DNA from: Trogon surrucura
Taxonomy: Eukaryota > Chordata > Aves > Trogoniformes > Trogonidae
Direction: 5' to 3'
Length of the DNA: 64,000 nucleotides
Assembly (NCBI GenBank): GCA_020746105.1
Contig: CM036621.1
Location: forward strand, 53,912,264 to 53,976,263
In this document: piece by piece, positions 42,401-51,093 of the stretch
How positions within the stretch are numbered: position 1 is the first letter of the stretch
Layout: each line of letters begins with the position of its first letter
Program-made: the position numbers and the translations under genes
The notes under the pieces: generated by a model
What the model saw: the letters and a program-made list of their open reading frames with translations, nothing else
What the model was told of the DNA's origin: nothing
Database searches by the model: none

Positions 42401-45400
42401 AGCAGACAGAAACCTGCAACAACGACGACAAAAAAAATCTATCACTGTGCCCACTGACAGGCAAAGATTTTGCCTGAGCAGACATGCCAACCACTGGCTT
42501 TCTGTATAAAACTAGGTGTGTTTCGTACATAGTAGAGGGTCAAGCTTTTACATAAAAGTGTCCTCTTAAACTGATGCACTGAATCCACACAAAAATAAAT
42601 TTTGGAAAAGGAAAAAAAAAGCTAAGTGGCACGACTAGTGCCTAGGCTGTACACTTTGGAAGCAAGGCATGCTCCACAGCTAACAGGCTCTGGCAGCTTT
42701 TGCTAGCCCTGAATTCACTTAATAAAATTAAATTCTGAAGCATAAGCCAAGTCTGCCAGGTGCGTGGGACATCCCGTTGCTCAGTAAGCAAAATGCAGGT
42801 GCTGAAAGCAAACTGCTGGGGCCCCTGCCAGCCCGCACAGTGGAGAGGCCAGTGGCACACTACACCAACGGTAAGGCCACGGGAGAGCAGCCGGGCTCCT
42901 CACTGCAGCCTACAGAGGCTGGTACTTCCCAGTAGTGTCGGAGCACATTATGTTCAGGATGGGAAATCCTGAGGTCCCCTCTTTTGTTAAGGCCCACCAC
43001 ACATATTACCCCAGCAATCCCCTCCTTGCAGGACAATCCCATTGCAGGACAATCCCATCAAGCCATAGAGATGGGAAAGGAAGATCTGGAGAAGCTCATG
43101 AGGGCAGACTCCTGCAGGCAGCCTATGGCAGGCAACTCCAAAGTTTCCCACAGAGATGGGTATCAGCAGCTGAGCTCCTCTCCCTTGGCAAGGGGCAGAC
43201 CTCCCCCTTTCCCTGCCCTGACCTACTGGAGACATCCCAGCTGAAGAAATCTCACCTTGCCTCCTCCAGGCTGCAATGAACCATGATCACTCAGGGGACC
43301 CAAAAACAACAGTCAGGCTCCGGGAACCTCCACCCACACTTGGGGGTTTTCAGCTCCGCAGCTCATCATCACAGGCTGAAACCTTAGGCCGGGAGCAGAG
43401 CGTTCTCCTACTTGAATTTCCTGCCGATTAAACCCCTCTGGATTTCCCTCACCCCAGGAGAGCAGGGCTCACTGTTATTGTTGGACGTTCAACACAGAAA
43501 CTAAAGCCAACTCTGCCTGTAACAAAAATAATCATCACCAGAGAGGCCCATTTCACAACAAACATGCACACTACAGCCTCTCAGAGCTTGTAGCATCCAG
43601 CAGAAAACTATCACGTTTTGATCTGCTGGGTTCAGTTTACTTTGGGGGTGTAATTCAGGGCTGCGCAAAAAATTTAAGGCACTCTTGTCGCCTTAGAGGC
43701 GAGCAGCAGCATTGGTGTCTGTGCTGCTCAGAAAGAGCAGCCTTCAAGGGCAACAAAGGTGCAAGGGAAAGCTCCCGGGAGTCGCATGCGGACGGATGCA
43801 GTGCCCAGCCTCGTCACCTACTTATTTCTCTTTCTGGCACAAGCCCCTCACAGCCCAGCCCCACGCTCTCATCTGCAGACAACTTCTACATCCTGGGACT
43901 CAGTGCTGGGCTGAAGAGATTTGCCCTGCCAACCCTCTGACTGTGCAGCACAATACACGCCCTGGCACACAGGACCTACTGCTCAGAGCTGCTGAACTCA
44001 GAACAAGCCCTTCTGTGCAGCAAGCCTTGTGTTTCAGTCCCATCAGAGTCAAATAGCTGTTCAAGAAGCAAAATTTTTCAAGGTCCACGTGCATCCAAGC
44101 ACTTCACCAAACCCTGGTATGGAGAGGCCAAACAGATCTCCTGAGGACTCGTTACCATTAGCATTCATCCTGCCTCATTCCCCAGGCTCTGGCCCTGGGG
44201 GAGAGTCCGGGTACAGCTAATGTGGCAGTGGACTCCCACCCCAAACTGTACAGCACAATTTAGGCATCAGGCAGGAACACAAATGCAAACCCTAGGATTT
44301 AAACAGTACAGCTTAGCCATTGGCCAAGTAGAGAGAATAAGTGTGGAGGAAGCTAATCAGATTAGATACTTTATCACCAGTAGAATGGATCATTTTAGCA
44401 GAAGTGTGTTTTCTTTGGATTGTGAGATAAAGCTTCAAAGGCTTCCTGGACAAATTAATGGATGTACATGCTCAAACAACACAAAGCACTTACACTCACA
44501 TTTCATCTCAGAGTGGTACTCACATCCATGTCTCGGGATTTCACACAATCAGGGAAAGCCCCCTGAACATTTGAGGGCCTTTACCAGTTTCACTAAAATT
44601 TCACTTAAGAGTAGAGGTACAGCAAAGAAGAATTTAAAGATCAGGTTTGTGATTTGAACCAGGATTTTTTTTGATTCCAAGTGTCTCAAGCCTGTCACGA
44701 GTCAAGCTCATAAAAACACTGTCTGGGCTTAAGAAAGAAAGGAACGCGCCAATCCATCAGTTGAGGAATGCAGCCGTTTGACCACTTCCTAAGGCAACTA
44801 GGGAGGGATGCAATATATTCACTTTATAGCGCTGGACAGCGGGGAGAGGGGAATGCCGGAAAGCTCAGCAAATGGAACGTTTTAGCTGTAAGCCTTTGCA
44901 AAAAGACATTATTTAAAATTATTTTTAAATAAGAAGAGAGTGTTAGAGGGAGAGGAGAGAGAGAAGGAGATTTGGAGACTTCCGATACCTCTACTTTCTT
45001 TCCCATGTTAATCCACAGAAAAGTTAAAGAAATAGAGACCTATTCTAGCCTCACTGTGGGAAATGCGAGGGCCAAATCCAGCAGGCAAGCCCAGGTAATT
45101 TGCTTTGAAATCACTGGAGTTCAGCTGATTTCCACCCCCGCAGTTGTGGATAGCCGCCTTTCAGGGGCTGGCTTTGCTTTGTACCACTCCAGTCAGTGGC
45201 TACATTGACCTTTAAATGTTGCAAATATGGGGGTTTTGTGGAGTGTTGTCCCCCCTGAACCCTGTATCTTTGATGATATTTTATATCCCAGTTTTACATG
45301 GGGTCTTCCCCACTAGCTTTGTTATTTGTCATTTTATATCACAGGCAAATAAAATTTCAATATGGCAACCAGCTTAATAGTGTTAATCTTTATATAGATA

Positions 45401-48400
45401 TGTGTGCACACAATTCTCCTGGCTTGCCTGCAGATGTAATCAGTGGGTCTGGAATTACAACTCGTGGCTACTCCAGTAATGATTCAAGAGAGCATGCGAG
45501 TGTGTGCGTGCATGTGCACGGGAGGGAATAAGTATATACTGAACTTGTGGGAATCATGCCTGTTTCTCCTGCCTCTGCATCAGGCTCCCGAGGGTTTGAA
45601 ATCTCATGGAAACATACTGCCACCTCCCAGGAATAGGTGGCAGCTTCAGGAGACCTTCAAGCTGCAGATCAGGCAGTTTCTGAGGAAACCTCAACAGTGC
45701 CACGGCAGGGGGGAAACAGACTTGTGGAAGCTTGAAGGCTCAGAGGCAGAAATAAAGAGGTTTGTTGCATGGCAGCCTGTCTGCCGCCCTACCTATAGGC
45801 TATGCTATGAAATAATATGAGAATGAAACAATTTGCTGAGCCATCCCCATAAATGCTATCAACAACAGGCTGGTTTGAGGGCCATGGAGGAAAAGCAAGA
45901 GACATTTTTAAGTCCACACACTGAAGAAAGAGCCACTGATTCTTCCAGAATTCTTCCGTAAAAAGCTTCAGACTCGATGAAAGGCGTTCAATGCCTCTGA
46001 AACACTAATTAGTATTGTCATTATGACAATTCCAAGGAAAAAAAAACCTATCTCATCTTTCACCTACTCCCCTCAAACCCTCTCAGCTTCCTCACACCTT
46101 TTGAGCCCATCTGTCAGGGCCTGTTCTGAAACCGAATCCCGGCGTTCCGCACTGGGCAAATGGCAGTTTACTCCTGCCTCTTCCTAAAGTGACTCCCACA
46201 ACACCCCTGGCTCAGCCCTCCCTCCCAGAGGCCCAGTTGGGAGTGCCATGGCAGCCCCACAGACAGGATGGGACGGGATGGGAAGCAGCGCCTCCGGAGC
46301 CACCCTGGGAGAGGGCTGGCCACAGCTCCCTCCGCACCCGCTGCTGAGCAGCAGCAGCAGCTTCAGCCTTTACAAGGGCTTGCTCAAATCCAGCTGCTGC
46401 TGAGCCTCTCTACTAGTGCTGAAGGTATTACACATTCTGGCGAGTGTCTTAAACACATTGTTTCCCACTGAGCAGTCAAACAGAACAAGGGGAAAGCAGG
46501 AATAAGCTTGGGACTGTGCATGAGGGAGAAAGTTGCCAAGAGGTTCTGGGCACATAAAGGAGAGTGTGGTGAAGGGAAGGATGCGGGAGCATGTGTGTGG
46601 CAGACAGCAAGGCGGGGGCAGGTGGGGTTGGAGGGTCTCTGCATAAGAGGAAAGGTAGACATTAATGTGCTTATGAAGACAGAGGAACCAGGGAGATAGT
46701 GTGTGTATGCCCGCATACAAAAGGGGTTAGGGCTTCTCTCCTTTCCCTCCCCAGAGTCCAAAGAGCCTTTCAACAAAATATAAACAGAGTGAAAGGACAA
46801 TGTTCTTTTGGCTTCATGATCTTCCTAGGAGGTACACAGAGAAAGGCAGGCATTCAAGCCCCACACAGACAGGACTTCACAGCTAGGGGTGACCCACCAG
46901 AACAGCTGGGGCAGATGTCTTGCCTTTGTCTCAAATGCACAAGGAGAAATCAGGGTAGGTTTCAAAGACACCAAGCCCAGCACTTCACTTCTGGAGCCCA
47001 TTTTCTTTGACTCATCAAGTATGAAGAAAGGAGGAGAAGCATTCAGATAGAAAGTCTCTGCAGCCATCTACCCCTGCAAGTAACACTGCGTGTTATTCTG
47101 CATGTCAGCTCACTGCTTGTAGCCCTTTCCCCAACCCTTTGGGAAAAGGCTGCCTCACCAAGGCTGCAGTTGGAATCTCAGTCTGCCAGCGTTACCCTAG
47201 CTGTCCTCCCCCGCACTATCTACTGCTTGCACGTAGAAAGAAGTTACAGATCTGAGTTGTGATTTCGAGTGTTTGGCCCTGTGCCTGCCGACCTCGTGCT
47301 GACAAACCAACCTCTCCTCCATGTCTGCGCTTGTGTCTTTTCACTGCACAGGCTTAAAGCCTGGCTCAGGATCTGGCCTTCTGAGATTGTGATTTGGCTC
47401 AGGCAGGGAGAGGGCTGACCCTTTGATTCCAAGTATGATTAAAACCATGCTACTGTAGCGCTAAGCCGTGCGCAACACTGCTAGCAACAGCCCTGATTTA
47501 TGTTGTTGCTAGTATTGCGGTTTCCACCAGAGTGTAGACAAGGATTTTGAAAATAGCCCAGCTACCTCTTTGTCTGTGTGTGTATTATAATTAGAAACGT
47601 GTCAAAGGGTTGTTGTAGAGCAAGGGTAGAGCTGGAAATGTTCACACCCTGCTTCTGCCCCCACCGTCGGGTGTGCGCAGGCACATCAGCTCTCCACACT
47701 TCCCGGATTAGACAACTGTATTCCCAAGACCCCATGGGGACACGGTGGTGGTGACTTCACCACACAAAGGAGAGCAAGTTCAGCGGCTTCCAGTTTGCTC
47801 TCAGGCTGCTGCAATCTGCCCTCACCATAGTGGCTAAACACCGACTTTTTTGATTTCAGATAGGATCACAGGTCTCAGATATAGGCGATACATTTTCCTA
47901 GCACAGATGTTCTGTCAGAGGTTGCATAATTTGGCAGCAATCCCAGCGCTTAAAAATTAATTTTTCCTTATTAATACAACTGGGGGTCCCACAGGATAGG
48001 ATCCCAGCCTTATCTGAACCTGACAGCTTCCTAAACCCCGTGAAGGATGCTTTCTCCTCTCAGGCTATCTGCAACACAAAGCCACCATGTCCTGGAGCGC
48101 AGCAGCACTGGGGGCTTCTGCGAGGAAACCAATCCACCCACCTGCCCAGAGTGGCACACTGGTGGGACAGGGAGTGCTGCGTTCTTTGGCCCAGCAAAAT
48201 GGGCTGCTTTCTCATTTTAACCTTCTAAGCCATGCACAAGGTCCCAAACACAGAGTAAATACTGGGAAGGGGCCTGCGGGGGGAGGGGAGAAGGAGCAGG
48301 GCAGGGAGGCTGGGAAGCACCTCCAGAGAGCCCCTGGGATCTGTATGCTTGCCTGTCACTCCAGACACCACACACTACGAATTTTCTGCAGAAAGTAAGT

Positions 48401-51093
48401 TAGAAAAACAAAATGCAGTATCTTAAGCTGGGTCAGAGCCCCCCCACTGAGCTTGTATCAATCGTTTTCAATGATGCTCCTGACAACTGTCTGATTCCTA
48501 GGCTAAAAAAGCTTTTGTTCCCAGTAAAAGCCGAGTTAACAGCACAACGGGCAAAAGGCATTACAGGAAACCCTTGCATGTGAAGGTGTGTGTGTGTGGG
48601 GGGGGGGTGGTGGTGGTGGTGTGTGTGTGCATGCAGGCCGTGTGCCTGCCTGGCAGCAATTTGGTTTGGTCTCCCTCCCCACTTGGCTAAATCTCCTAAA
48701 TCGTTACTAAAAGTACCAGCTTTTAAGCAAACTATTTGGAAGGCTTCAAGAGTGAGCATTGCTCGGAGCTGCATAAACATCATCTGAAGGGCTCAGTACT
48801 TGGGTCACTCAAATCTGTTACTTTCTTACTTGATTGCTTTTTACAGAAGATGAAAAACACACCCAGCCTTCATATTTATCTTCCAGGGTCTCCCATCCAC
48901 GCCTCTCCATGGTTATCTCAGGGTTTGCTTGGCTACATACAAAGTGGCAGCTGCACTGTTTATCTCCTATCATAGAAATATTGCACAAGGCTTTTTTCCA
49001 TGTGGATTATCATATTATTGTCTATTAAAAACATCTCCCCTCTCCACTAACCTCCCTTAGGGAACCTTAAGAGGGACTTTCACAATGGGGAAAGGCTTTT
49101 GGATACACCAGATTGAAACATAAATCTATCTACCCCTGGCATGTTTTTCTTACTAGGTTGGCTAATTTACCGGAGCGTGCATAGCCTGATAAAGGTTCAC
49201 ATCCTGTTACCCCATACCACTGCTCGCTGGGCTAGCAATAAAGTCATTTGACCAGATTTGCAGCACCACAACATCTCAGCAAACAGCCGCTGGTGTCAGC
49301 CGCAGGAAGACAACTTCCTTGCTGGCTCCAACACCATGTGATGCTCTGCTCAGCCGGGAAAACCCCGTGTTCAAATAAACGTTTCTTACAGGGACTGAAT
49401 GGCCTCAGAGACGTGGTTGGCTCACAAACCTCTTCCCACTTAGAAGTCCCGAGCCCGAGCCCACGCACGCATTGCAGGAGGTGCGCACACACATGCACAG
49501 GCACACACTCGGGGTCAGCAGCCCCAGGGGCAGCAGCCAGGCTGGCCAGTGAACCCCTGGGAGAGAGCCTCAAGTTACAGCCAGACCTGCCTCGGCACAA
49601 CACCAGGAGACCAGACACTGCCTCTGCGAAAAGAACCATCCGAAAAGACTCTCGCACTCAGTAGGGCAAAGTTCTGGGGGCCCCTTTCTCTTCACCCCAT
49701 CGAATGCCTATTCATTTTCTTACTTGAACAAAAGATGAGATTCTTTTTTCCTCCCCTTCCTTTACAACCATGAGGAAGGAGGCAATGCCAACACGCAACT
49801 GTACGTACATGGCGCGTGTTTCCCGGAAAGGTCTGTGCTTCGCTGCTACAGAAAACGACTTTCTCAGGCGGCAGAGACTCCCCTGCCCTTTCCAAGACAG
49901 AGCTGGTGGCCACGACACTACGATACACACACAGCTCAGGCTGCTGGGGCTGGACCGCGGCTCAGGATCCACGTCCCCGCGGGCTGAGGCACATCCCCAG
50001 GCCCTGGGTAATGGGAAAGGAAACCCACACGCAGCTTGGCAGCTGCTGGCTTGGCACTACCGTCCTGCCAGGCACCTCCTGGGCTGCTGGCCGCAGAAGG
50101 AGCCCCGAGAGAGCAGCGGACGGCTGGGCGAAACATAACCTTTTCTTCCAGCGGCTGCTCCCGGCGGCAACCCTGCTGTTCCCATCATCCAGACCCAAAG
50201 CCTGCAGCCGCGGAGTACAGGGCCCAGCCTCAGCCCGCCCTTGCCCCCCTCCTGTCCCCAAACCGAAGTAACGTGAGCGCCGGGGCTTCATCCCAGCGCC
50301 TCCTAATAGCCCAGCCTGGCTCTTAGGAGAAAAAAACAGAAAACCACCCTCGCGTCCAAAAACCTGCCACAAACCACGTCCCGGGACACGGCGGCACTCG
50401 CAGGGAAGTGCGGGTGCCGCACACACCGCGGACGGGCTGCCCGGGGGCGCCCACAGCGGCCGGGGACTGCCGCCGCCGCTTCGCCTCGGCTGCTCCCAGC
50501 ACCGCCCCACACGGCTCCCGACGCCGGCTCCCTGCCAGGTGATCCTCATTTCTCACCTGAAGTTTCCCGAGGCTGCAACCCGGCGTGGGGCCGCAGGCAC
50601 CCGGATGCGGGTGTCCGGGATGCGGCCCGTCCCCACCGCTTCCCCTCCCTTCCCCGTGCCCAAATCATCACGCAACTTTCCAGTGCGGCTCCGTCCACTT
50701 GCCCCTTCACGGAGGGCGACGGGAGCTGCGCGGCTACACCCGCTGCGCGCTTTGCCGGGGGAGCGGGGTGGGCCTGCGCCATCCCCGCCCCACCACACGC
50801 ACGACCCTCCAACCCCCGCAAAAACCCGACACCGTACTGCGAAAGCTGCGCGGCGCCGCCGATGCCTCGTTTATTCCCTGCGCGATGCCCGAGGCCGGGC
50901 AAAGCTCTCCGTGCGTACGCCCGGGACCGCGCAGGGGCATCCGAAAGTTGGGCGGGCACGGAGGGCTCCCTCGCCCACGCGCGGCCGGGGAGGCATCCCC
51001 CGCCCCGGAGGTCGCCTTACCTGTCTCCGCCGTGCCTCCGGAGCCGGGCAAGCACAGCCCTAGAAATCCCCACGCGAGAAGAAACGTATCCAT
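3338..51093 (-). CDS. NRP2: Neuropilin-2, 5' ten exons (partial gene, continues past left edge)
   Basis: This gene encodes a single-pass cell-surface co-receptor for class 3 semaphorins and VEGF family ligands, which acts with plexins and VEGF receptors in axon guidance and (lymph)angiogenesis. The coding join on the minus strand is 51093-51021, 39249-39072, 22463-22282, 17981-17751, 17166-17011, 15190-15021, 13980-13825, 5390-5246, 4962-4613 and 3482-3338. All introns are GT-AG and intron phases run 1,2,1,1,1,0,0,1,0,1. The 595 residues comprise a signal peptide (about 1-20), CUB a1 (28-142), CUB a2 (149-267), F5/8 type C b1 (277-427) and b2 (434-592). The words RLNSKDAGYITSPGYP, GMESGRI and ASSTYSDGRWTPQQSRL distinguish NRP2 from NRP1. 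Cysteines C28, C149, C277, C434 and C592 fall at the human NRP2 positions as I recall them. The linker, MAM domain, membrane helix and tail are not found in 1-3337, so the gene is cut by the window edge rather than broken. No frameshift or internal stop was seen. Confidence 0.97.
3487..3504 (-). repeat. (AG)9 / (TC)9 microsatellite forming exon 10 polypyrimidine tract
   Basis: Nine perfect AG units on the plus strand read as (TC)9 on the coding strand and end three bases before the TAG of the exon 10 acceptor. The repeat is effectively the whole pyrimidine tract for this splice site. Confidence 0.95.
3727..3805. repeat. Old palindromic repeat family, copy A
   Basis: The copy begins gtcagattctgat, has a central ccactgacttca, and ends ataagatcagatttg. 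The ends are partly complementary (cagattctgat against atcagatttg). It shares the 'cAcTGACTTCA' centre with the other copies. Confidence 0.35.
4065..4070 (-). terminator. NRP2: Candidate intronic polyadenylation signal AATAAA
   Basis: The plus strand reads tttatt, so the coding strand has AATAAA. It lies about 480 nt after the read-through stop in intron 9. The following 50 bases on the coding strand are T/G-rich (TGTCTCTTGTCTGCTTC), as a downstream element would be. A hexamer alone is weak evidence. It could support a truncated soluble transcript. Confidence 0.3.
4613..4962 (-). CDS. NRP2: NRP2 exon 9: most of discoidin domain b2
   Basis: The exon is 350 nt, the longest here, and encodes residues 431-547. 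It begins DSPCSNLLGMLSGLIPDSQI and continues RLVSSRSGWFPRVPQAQPGE, EWLQVDLG, VIIQGARGGDS and KFKVAYSMNGRDWDFIQDPK. C434 opens the b2 disulphide. The acceptor is CCTGCAG|ATTC and the donor GCCAAG|GTAGGC, phase 0. If the donor is not used, the frame stays open for 20 more codons to TGA at 4552-4550, which would truncate b2 (see findings). Confidence 0.96.
4963..5245 (-). other. NRP2: NRP2 intron 8
   Basis: This is the shortest intron seen (283 bp, phase 1). It has donor GTGAGG and acceptor TTTCCTGCAG, and no other content. Confidence 0.9.
5246..5390 (-). CDS. NRP2: NRP2 exon 8: end of discoidin domain b1
   Basis: The exon is 145 nt and encodes residues 383-430 plus one base: TFQANEDATEVVLNKIHSPV, LTRFVRIRPQSWHNGIALRL and ELYGCRIT. 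The FVRIRP.W..GIALRLEL.GC string is the typical discoidin C-terminus and carries the disulphide cysteine that pairs with C277. The first residue is threonine, where mammalian NRP2 has valine (VFQAN) as I recall it. The acceptor is CCTTGCAG|ACAT and the donor CACTG|GTGAGG, phase 1. Confidence 0.96.
5814..5857. repeat. Short tandem repeat, three units of 14-16 bp
   Basis: The units are gcatcgtgtgcaagca, gcatcgtgcaagca and gcattgtgcgagca, head to tail. They lie in NRP2 intron 7, about 425 bp upstream of exon 8. Confidence 0.9.
7021..7065. repeat. Split TG / CA simple repeat
   Basis: tgcatgtgtgtgtgttgt is followed 14 bp later by acacacacacacacag. The two halves are complementary and could form a hairpin. 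Confidence 0.85.
7483..7572. repeat. Old palindromic repeat family, copy B
   Basis: The copy begins ggggccagaatcc, then atttacaccagcgtaat, then gacttctgcaaagtcaa, and ends gactgagccc. The order of words (GGCCAGAATC, TTTACACCAG, GACTTC) matches the common sauropsid form of this repeat. Confidence 0.45.
8285..8350. repeat. Old palindromic repeat family, copy C (perfect 10-bp arms)
   Basis: tggtgtaaat at 8292-8301 is exactly complementary to atttacacca at 8338-8347, enclosing tctccatcgaag. This is the clearest hairpin of the family. An A13 run follows directly (8350-8362). Confidence 0.55.
11382..11463. repeat. AT/GT compound microsatellite
   Basis: The sequence alternates purine and pyrimidine through (gtgcat), (at)n, (gt)n and (at)n blocks over about 80 bp. 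It is Z-DNA or cruciform prone. Confidence 0.92.
13825..13980 (-). CDS. NRP2: NRP2 exon 7: middle of discoidin domain b1
   Basis: The exon is 156 nt and encodes residues 331-382, from VDLHFLTVLTAIATQGAISR to WMMYRHGKNHK. It contributes the remaining b1 pocket residues S349, T352 and Y356 in AISRETQNGYY, so the full C-end-rule pocket is conserved. The EVSTNGEDW motif is the family hallmark. The acceptor is TGGAAAG|GTGG and the donor CACAAG|GTAAAG, phase 0 on both sides. Confidence 0.96.
13981..15020 (-). other. NRP2: NRP2 intron 6
   Basis: This 1,040-bp phase 0 intron has donor GTACAC and acceptor TGGAAAG. The donor flank is GT-rich and there is a T-rich run at about 14366-14390. Nothing else was recognised. 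Confidence 0.85.
15021..15190 (-). CDS. NRP2: NRP2 exon 6: start of discoidin domain b1
   Basis: The exon is 170 nt and encodes residues 274-330. It carries FQCNVPLGMESGRI, ASSTYSDGRWTPQQSRL and NGWTPNVDSNKEYLQ. This is the first half of the b1 ligand-binding domain. By alignment to known neuropilin structures, the pocket that grips C-terminal arginines of VEGF and processed semaphorins uses Y299, W304, T319 and D323, all present here. The acceptor is CATTCCAG|ACTT and the donor CTCCAG|GTACAC, phase 0. GTGT-type simple repeats lie directly beyond both splice sites. Confidence 0.96.
15191..17010 (-). other. NRP2: NRP2 intron 5
   Basis: This 1,820-bp phase 1 intron has donor GTAAGT and acceptor CATTCCAG. 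It contains an alternating purine-pyrimidine ATGCATGTGT stretch at 15625-15692 and otherwise ordinary sequence. Confidence 0.85.
15625..15692. repeat. TGCATG-rich alternating repeat
   Basis: It is built from gtgtgcgtgtg, catgcatgcatgtgtgcatg and atatgcatgcac words. The TGCATG hexamer (RBFOX binding word in RNA) recurs, on both strands because it is nearly palindromic. Confidence 0.8.
17011..17166 (-). CDS. NRP2: NRP2 exon 5: end of CUB domain a2
   Basis: The exon is 156 nt and encodes residues 222-273 plus one base: VGPLIGRYCGTKMPSDIRST, then GVLSLTFHTDLAVAKDGFSA and YYLLQQEVPE. The CUB closing strand and the FHTD and KDGFSA motifs are intact. The acceptor is TTTTGCAG|TCGG and the donor GAAA|GTAAGT. 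The last base A joins AC of exon 6 to encode N274, giving the expected ENFQC junction. The intron upstream (intron 4) is only 584 bp, so exons 4 and 5 form a compact CUB a2 pair. Confidence 0.96.
17167..17750 (-). other. NRP2: NRP2 intron 4
   Basis: This 584-bp phase 1 intron lies inside the CUB a2 domain, with donor GTAAGC and acceptor CTTTTGCAG. No repeats were seen. Confidence 0.88.
17751..17981 (-). CDS. NRP2: NRP2 exon 4: first part of CUB domain a2
   Basis: The exon is 231 nt and encodes residues 145-221 plus one base, from GSEDCSRNFTASNGT to DWLDIWDGIPQ. Two N-glycosylation sequons, N152 (NFT) and N157 (NGT), are visible. The motifs ESPGFPDKYPHNLDC, EHDPL and GEGDCKYDWLDIWDG are typical of NRP2 CUB a2; acidic residues in the DCKYDWLDIWDG loop are expected calcium ligands by family knowledge. 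The acceptor is CTACAG|GCTC. The donor is CAGG|GTAAGC, phase 1. Confidence 0.96.
17982..22281 (-). other. NRP2: NRP2 intron 3
   Basis: This 4,300-bp phase 1 intron separates the two CUB domains. It is GC-moderate, with a G10 run at 18909-18918 and CAG-rich words near 21121-21135. I see no exon or recognisable transposon. Confidence 0.85.
22282..22463 (-). CDS. NRP2: NRP2 exon 3: second half of CUB domain a1
   Basis: The exon is 182 nt and encodes residues 84-144 plus one base, reading YDYIEIRDGDSEAADLLGKH at its start and LRYEIYKT at its end. It supplies the CUB IRDG motif, CGNIAPPTIISSG and the closing FTSDYARQGAGFSLRY strand. In class 3 semaphorin binding the a1 domain contacts the sema domain. 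The acceptor is TTCACAG|GTAT and the donor ACAG|GTGAGT. The a1 domain ends at a phase 1 boundary, so the two CUB domains are separate exon modules. Confidence 0.96.
26955..27080 (-). mobile_element. MIR-like SINE remnant
   Basis: The plus strand carries atcctcacgagaccctggga then ggtagg, and ggcccaaggtcacgcaggaa. These match the reverse complement of the MIR core (the ATCCTCAC...CCCTATGAGGTAGG and GCCCAAGGTCACACAG words). The intervening part (gcagagaggagg) is diverged. The element lies in NRP2 intron 2 in the same orientation as the gene. Confidence 0.55.
27909..28008. repeat. Old palindromic repeat family, copy D
   Basis: gattctc (27911-27917) pairs with gagaatc (27997-28003). Inside are tttgacttgaac, ttttacacatgtgtaac and cactcctaatttacc in the family's usual order. 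Confidence 0.5.
28629..28690. repeat. A-rich tract
   Basis: It comprises A13, then cccaacc, A10, gga5g and a GA-rich tail. Low complexity; no transposon body is attached that I can name. Confidence 0.8.
32814..32874. repeat. Old palindromic repeat family, copy J
   Basis: tatggaaatcaaggtaaaac is followed by ctcctgctgactttactggg and cacatctgatc. This is a decayed form of the word order CATTGAAATCAATGG...GACTTCAATGGG...GGATC. Confidence 0.35.
33447..33465. repeat. CTC/CCT trinucleotide repeat
   Basis: About six CTC units lie in NRP2 intron 2. Confidence 0.85.
34190..34275. promoter_or_regulatory. Cluster of TAATTA-like words in intron 2 (possible enhancer)
   Basis: ataagctaattatgcat, tactaattagctgt and ccataattgct lie within about 65 bp, with a forkhead-like tgtttac just before. 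They match homeodomain/POU core words; function is not shown. Confidence 0.2.
35138..35171. repeat. T12-A-C11-A10 homopolymer stack
   Basis: The T run and A run are complementary and flank a run of 11 C, so a hairpin with a C-loop is possible. Such sites are also prone to sequencing error. Confidence 0.85.
37979..38060. repeat. Old palindromic repeat family, copy E
   Basis: The copy reads gggctgatcctgcagagtgc, then acaatgacttcagggagag, then ggtgcttgaaggct. Arms such as gtgct/agcac are decayed. It lies within 20 bp of copy F. Confidence 0.45.
38079..38167. repeat. Old palindromic repeat family, copy F
   Basis: The copy reads gtgaccagatccccaatgac, then ttcaatcagc, then ggagctacgctgatttat, then gctcaggatccagctc. 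It has the ATGACTTCAAT centre and a GGATC-type end in opposite orientation to the start (agatcc against ggatcc). Confidence 0.5.
39072..39249 (-). CDS. NRP2: NRP2 exon 2: first half of CUB domain a1
   Basis: The exon is 178 nt and encodes residues 25-83 plus two bases. It begins AQPCGGRLNSKDAGYITSP and ends in HFEIEKHDC. The first CUB cysteine (C28) and the conserved SPGYP, NCEW and LNFNPHF motifs are present. The acceptor is CTGCAG|CTC and the donor is TGCAA|GTAAGAG. The two bases AA at the end join G of exon 3 to make the lysine before YDYIEIRDG. Near-identity to mammalian NRP2 over this stretch makes this the surest single exon for naming the gene. Confidence 0.97.
39478..39550 (-). mobile_element. 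Possible MIR-like trace
   Basis: The words catttcacacagatgaggaa and attacagagccataaagtaa echo the reverse complement of MIR (CATTTTACAGATGAGGAAAC ... GGTCACACAGCTAGTAAG). Divergence is high and this may be chance. Confidence 0.25.
41357..41378. repeat. GA simple repeat
   Basis: ggagagagagagagcaagag follows a G-run in NRP2 intron 1. Confidence 0.85.
43026..43057. repeat. Perfect 16-bp tandem duplication
   Basis: ttgcaggacaatccca occurs twice with no gap and no mismatch, so the duplication is recent compared with the neighbouring decayed repeats. Confidence 0.92.
45069..45152. repeat. Old palindromic repeat family, copy G
   Basis: The copy reads ggccaaatccagc, then gaaatcactggagttcagc, then tgatttcca. 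It resembles the GGCCAAATCC...TCACTGGAGTT...GATTTACACC form. Confidence 0.4.
48585..48632. repeat. GT / G10 / GGT / GT compound microsatellite
   Basis: (gt)n runs into a run of ten G, then (ggt)n, then (gt)n. The plus strand is G-quadruplex capable. Confidence 0.92.
51021..51093 (-). CDS. NRP2: NRP2 exon 1 (coding part): start codon and signal peptide
   Basis: The exon encodes residues 1-24 plus the first base of codon 25, beginning MDTFLLAWGFLGLCLPG. A hydrophobic core at about residues 4-16 is followed by a small-residue stretch (GSGGTA), as expected for a cleaved secretory signal. The family start motif MD-F-L-W-FL is shared with mammalian NRP2. The start context is strong, with A at -3 and G at +4. 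The donor is CAG|GTAAGG at 51020-51015, phase 1. The 5' UTR extends upstream into the CpG island, but its start cannot be read from sequence. An A/T-rich run (TTATTATTATTTTTT on the coding strand) sits about 10 bases before the ATG, unusual in such a GC-rich first exon. Confidence 0.93.

Larger units (their letters stand above)
39250..51020 (-). other. NRP2: NRP2 intron 1
   Basis: This 11,771-bp phase 1 intron has donor GTAAGG and acceptor TCTGCAG. It contains a GC-rich block (about 40190-41030) with meaningless open frames on both strands, GA and GT/G simple repeats (41357-41378, 48585-48632), a 16-bp tandem duplication (43026-43057), a palindromic repeat copy (45069-45152) and a weak MIR-like trace (39478-39550). 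The last 800 bases before exon 1 merge into the CpG island. Confidence 0.8.

Noticed and set aside
49244-50549. Several 100-195 codon frames on both strands before exon 1
   Set aside because: They overlap each other, are Gly/Pro/Arg-rich and belong to the CpG-island shoulder.
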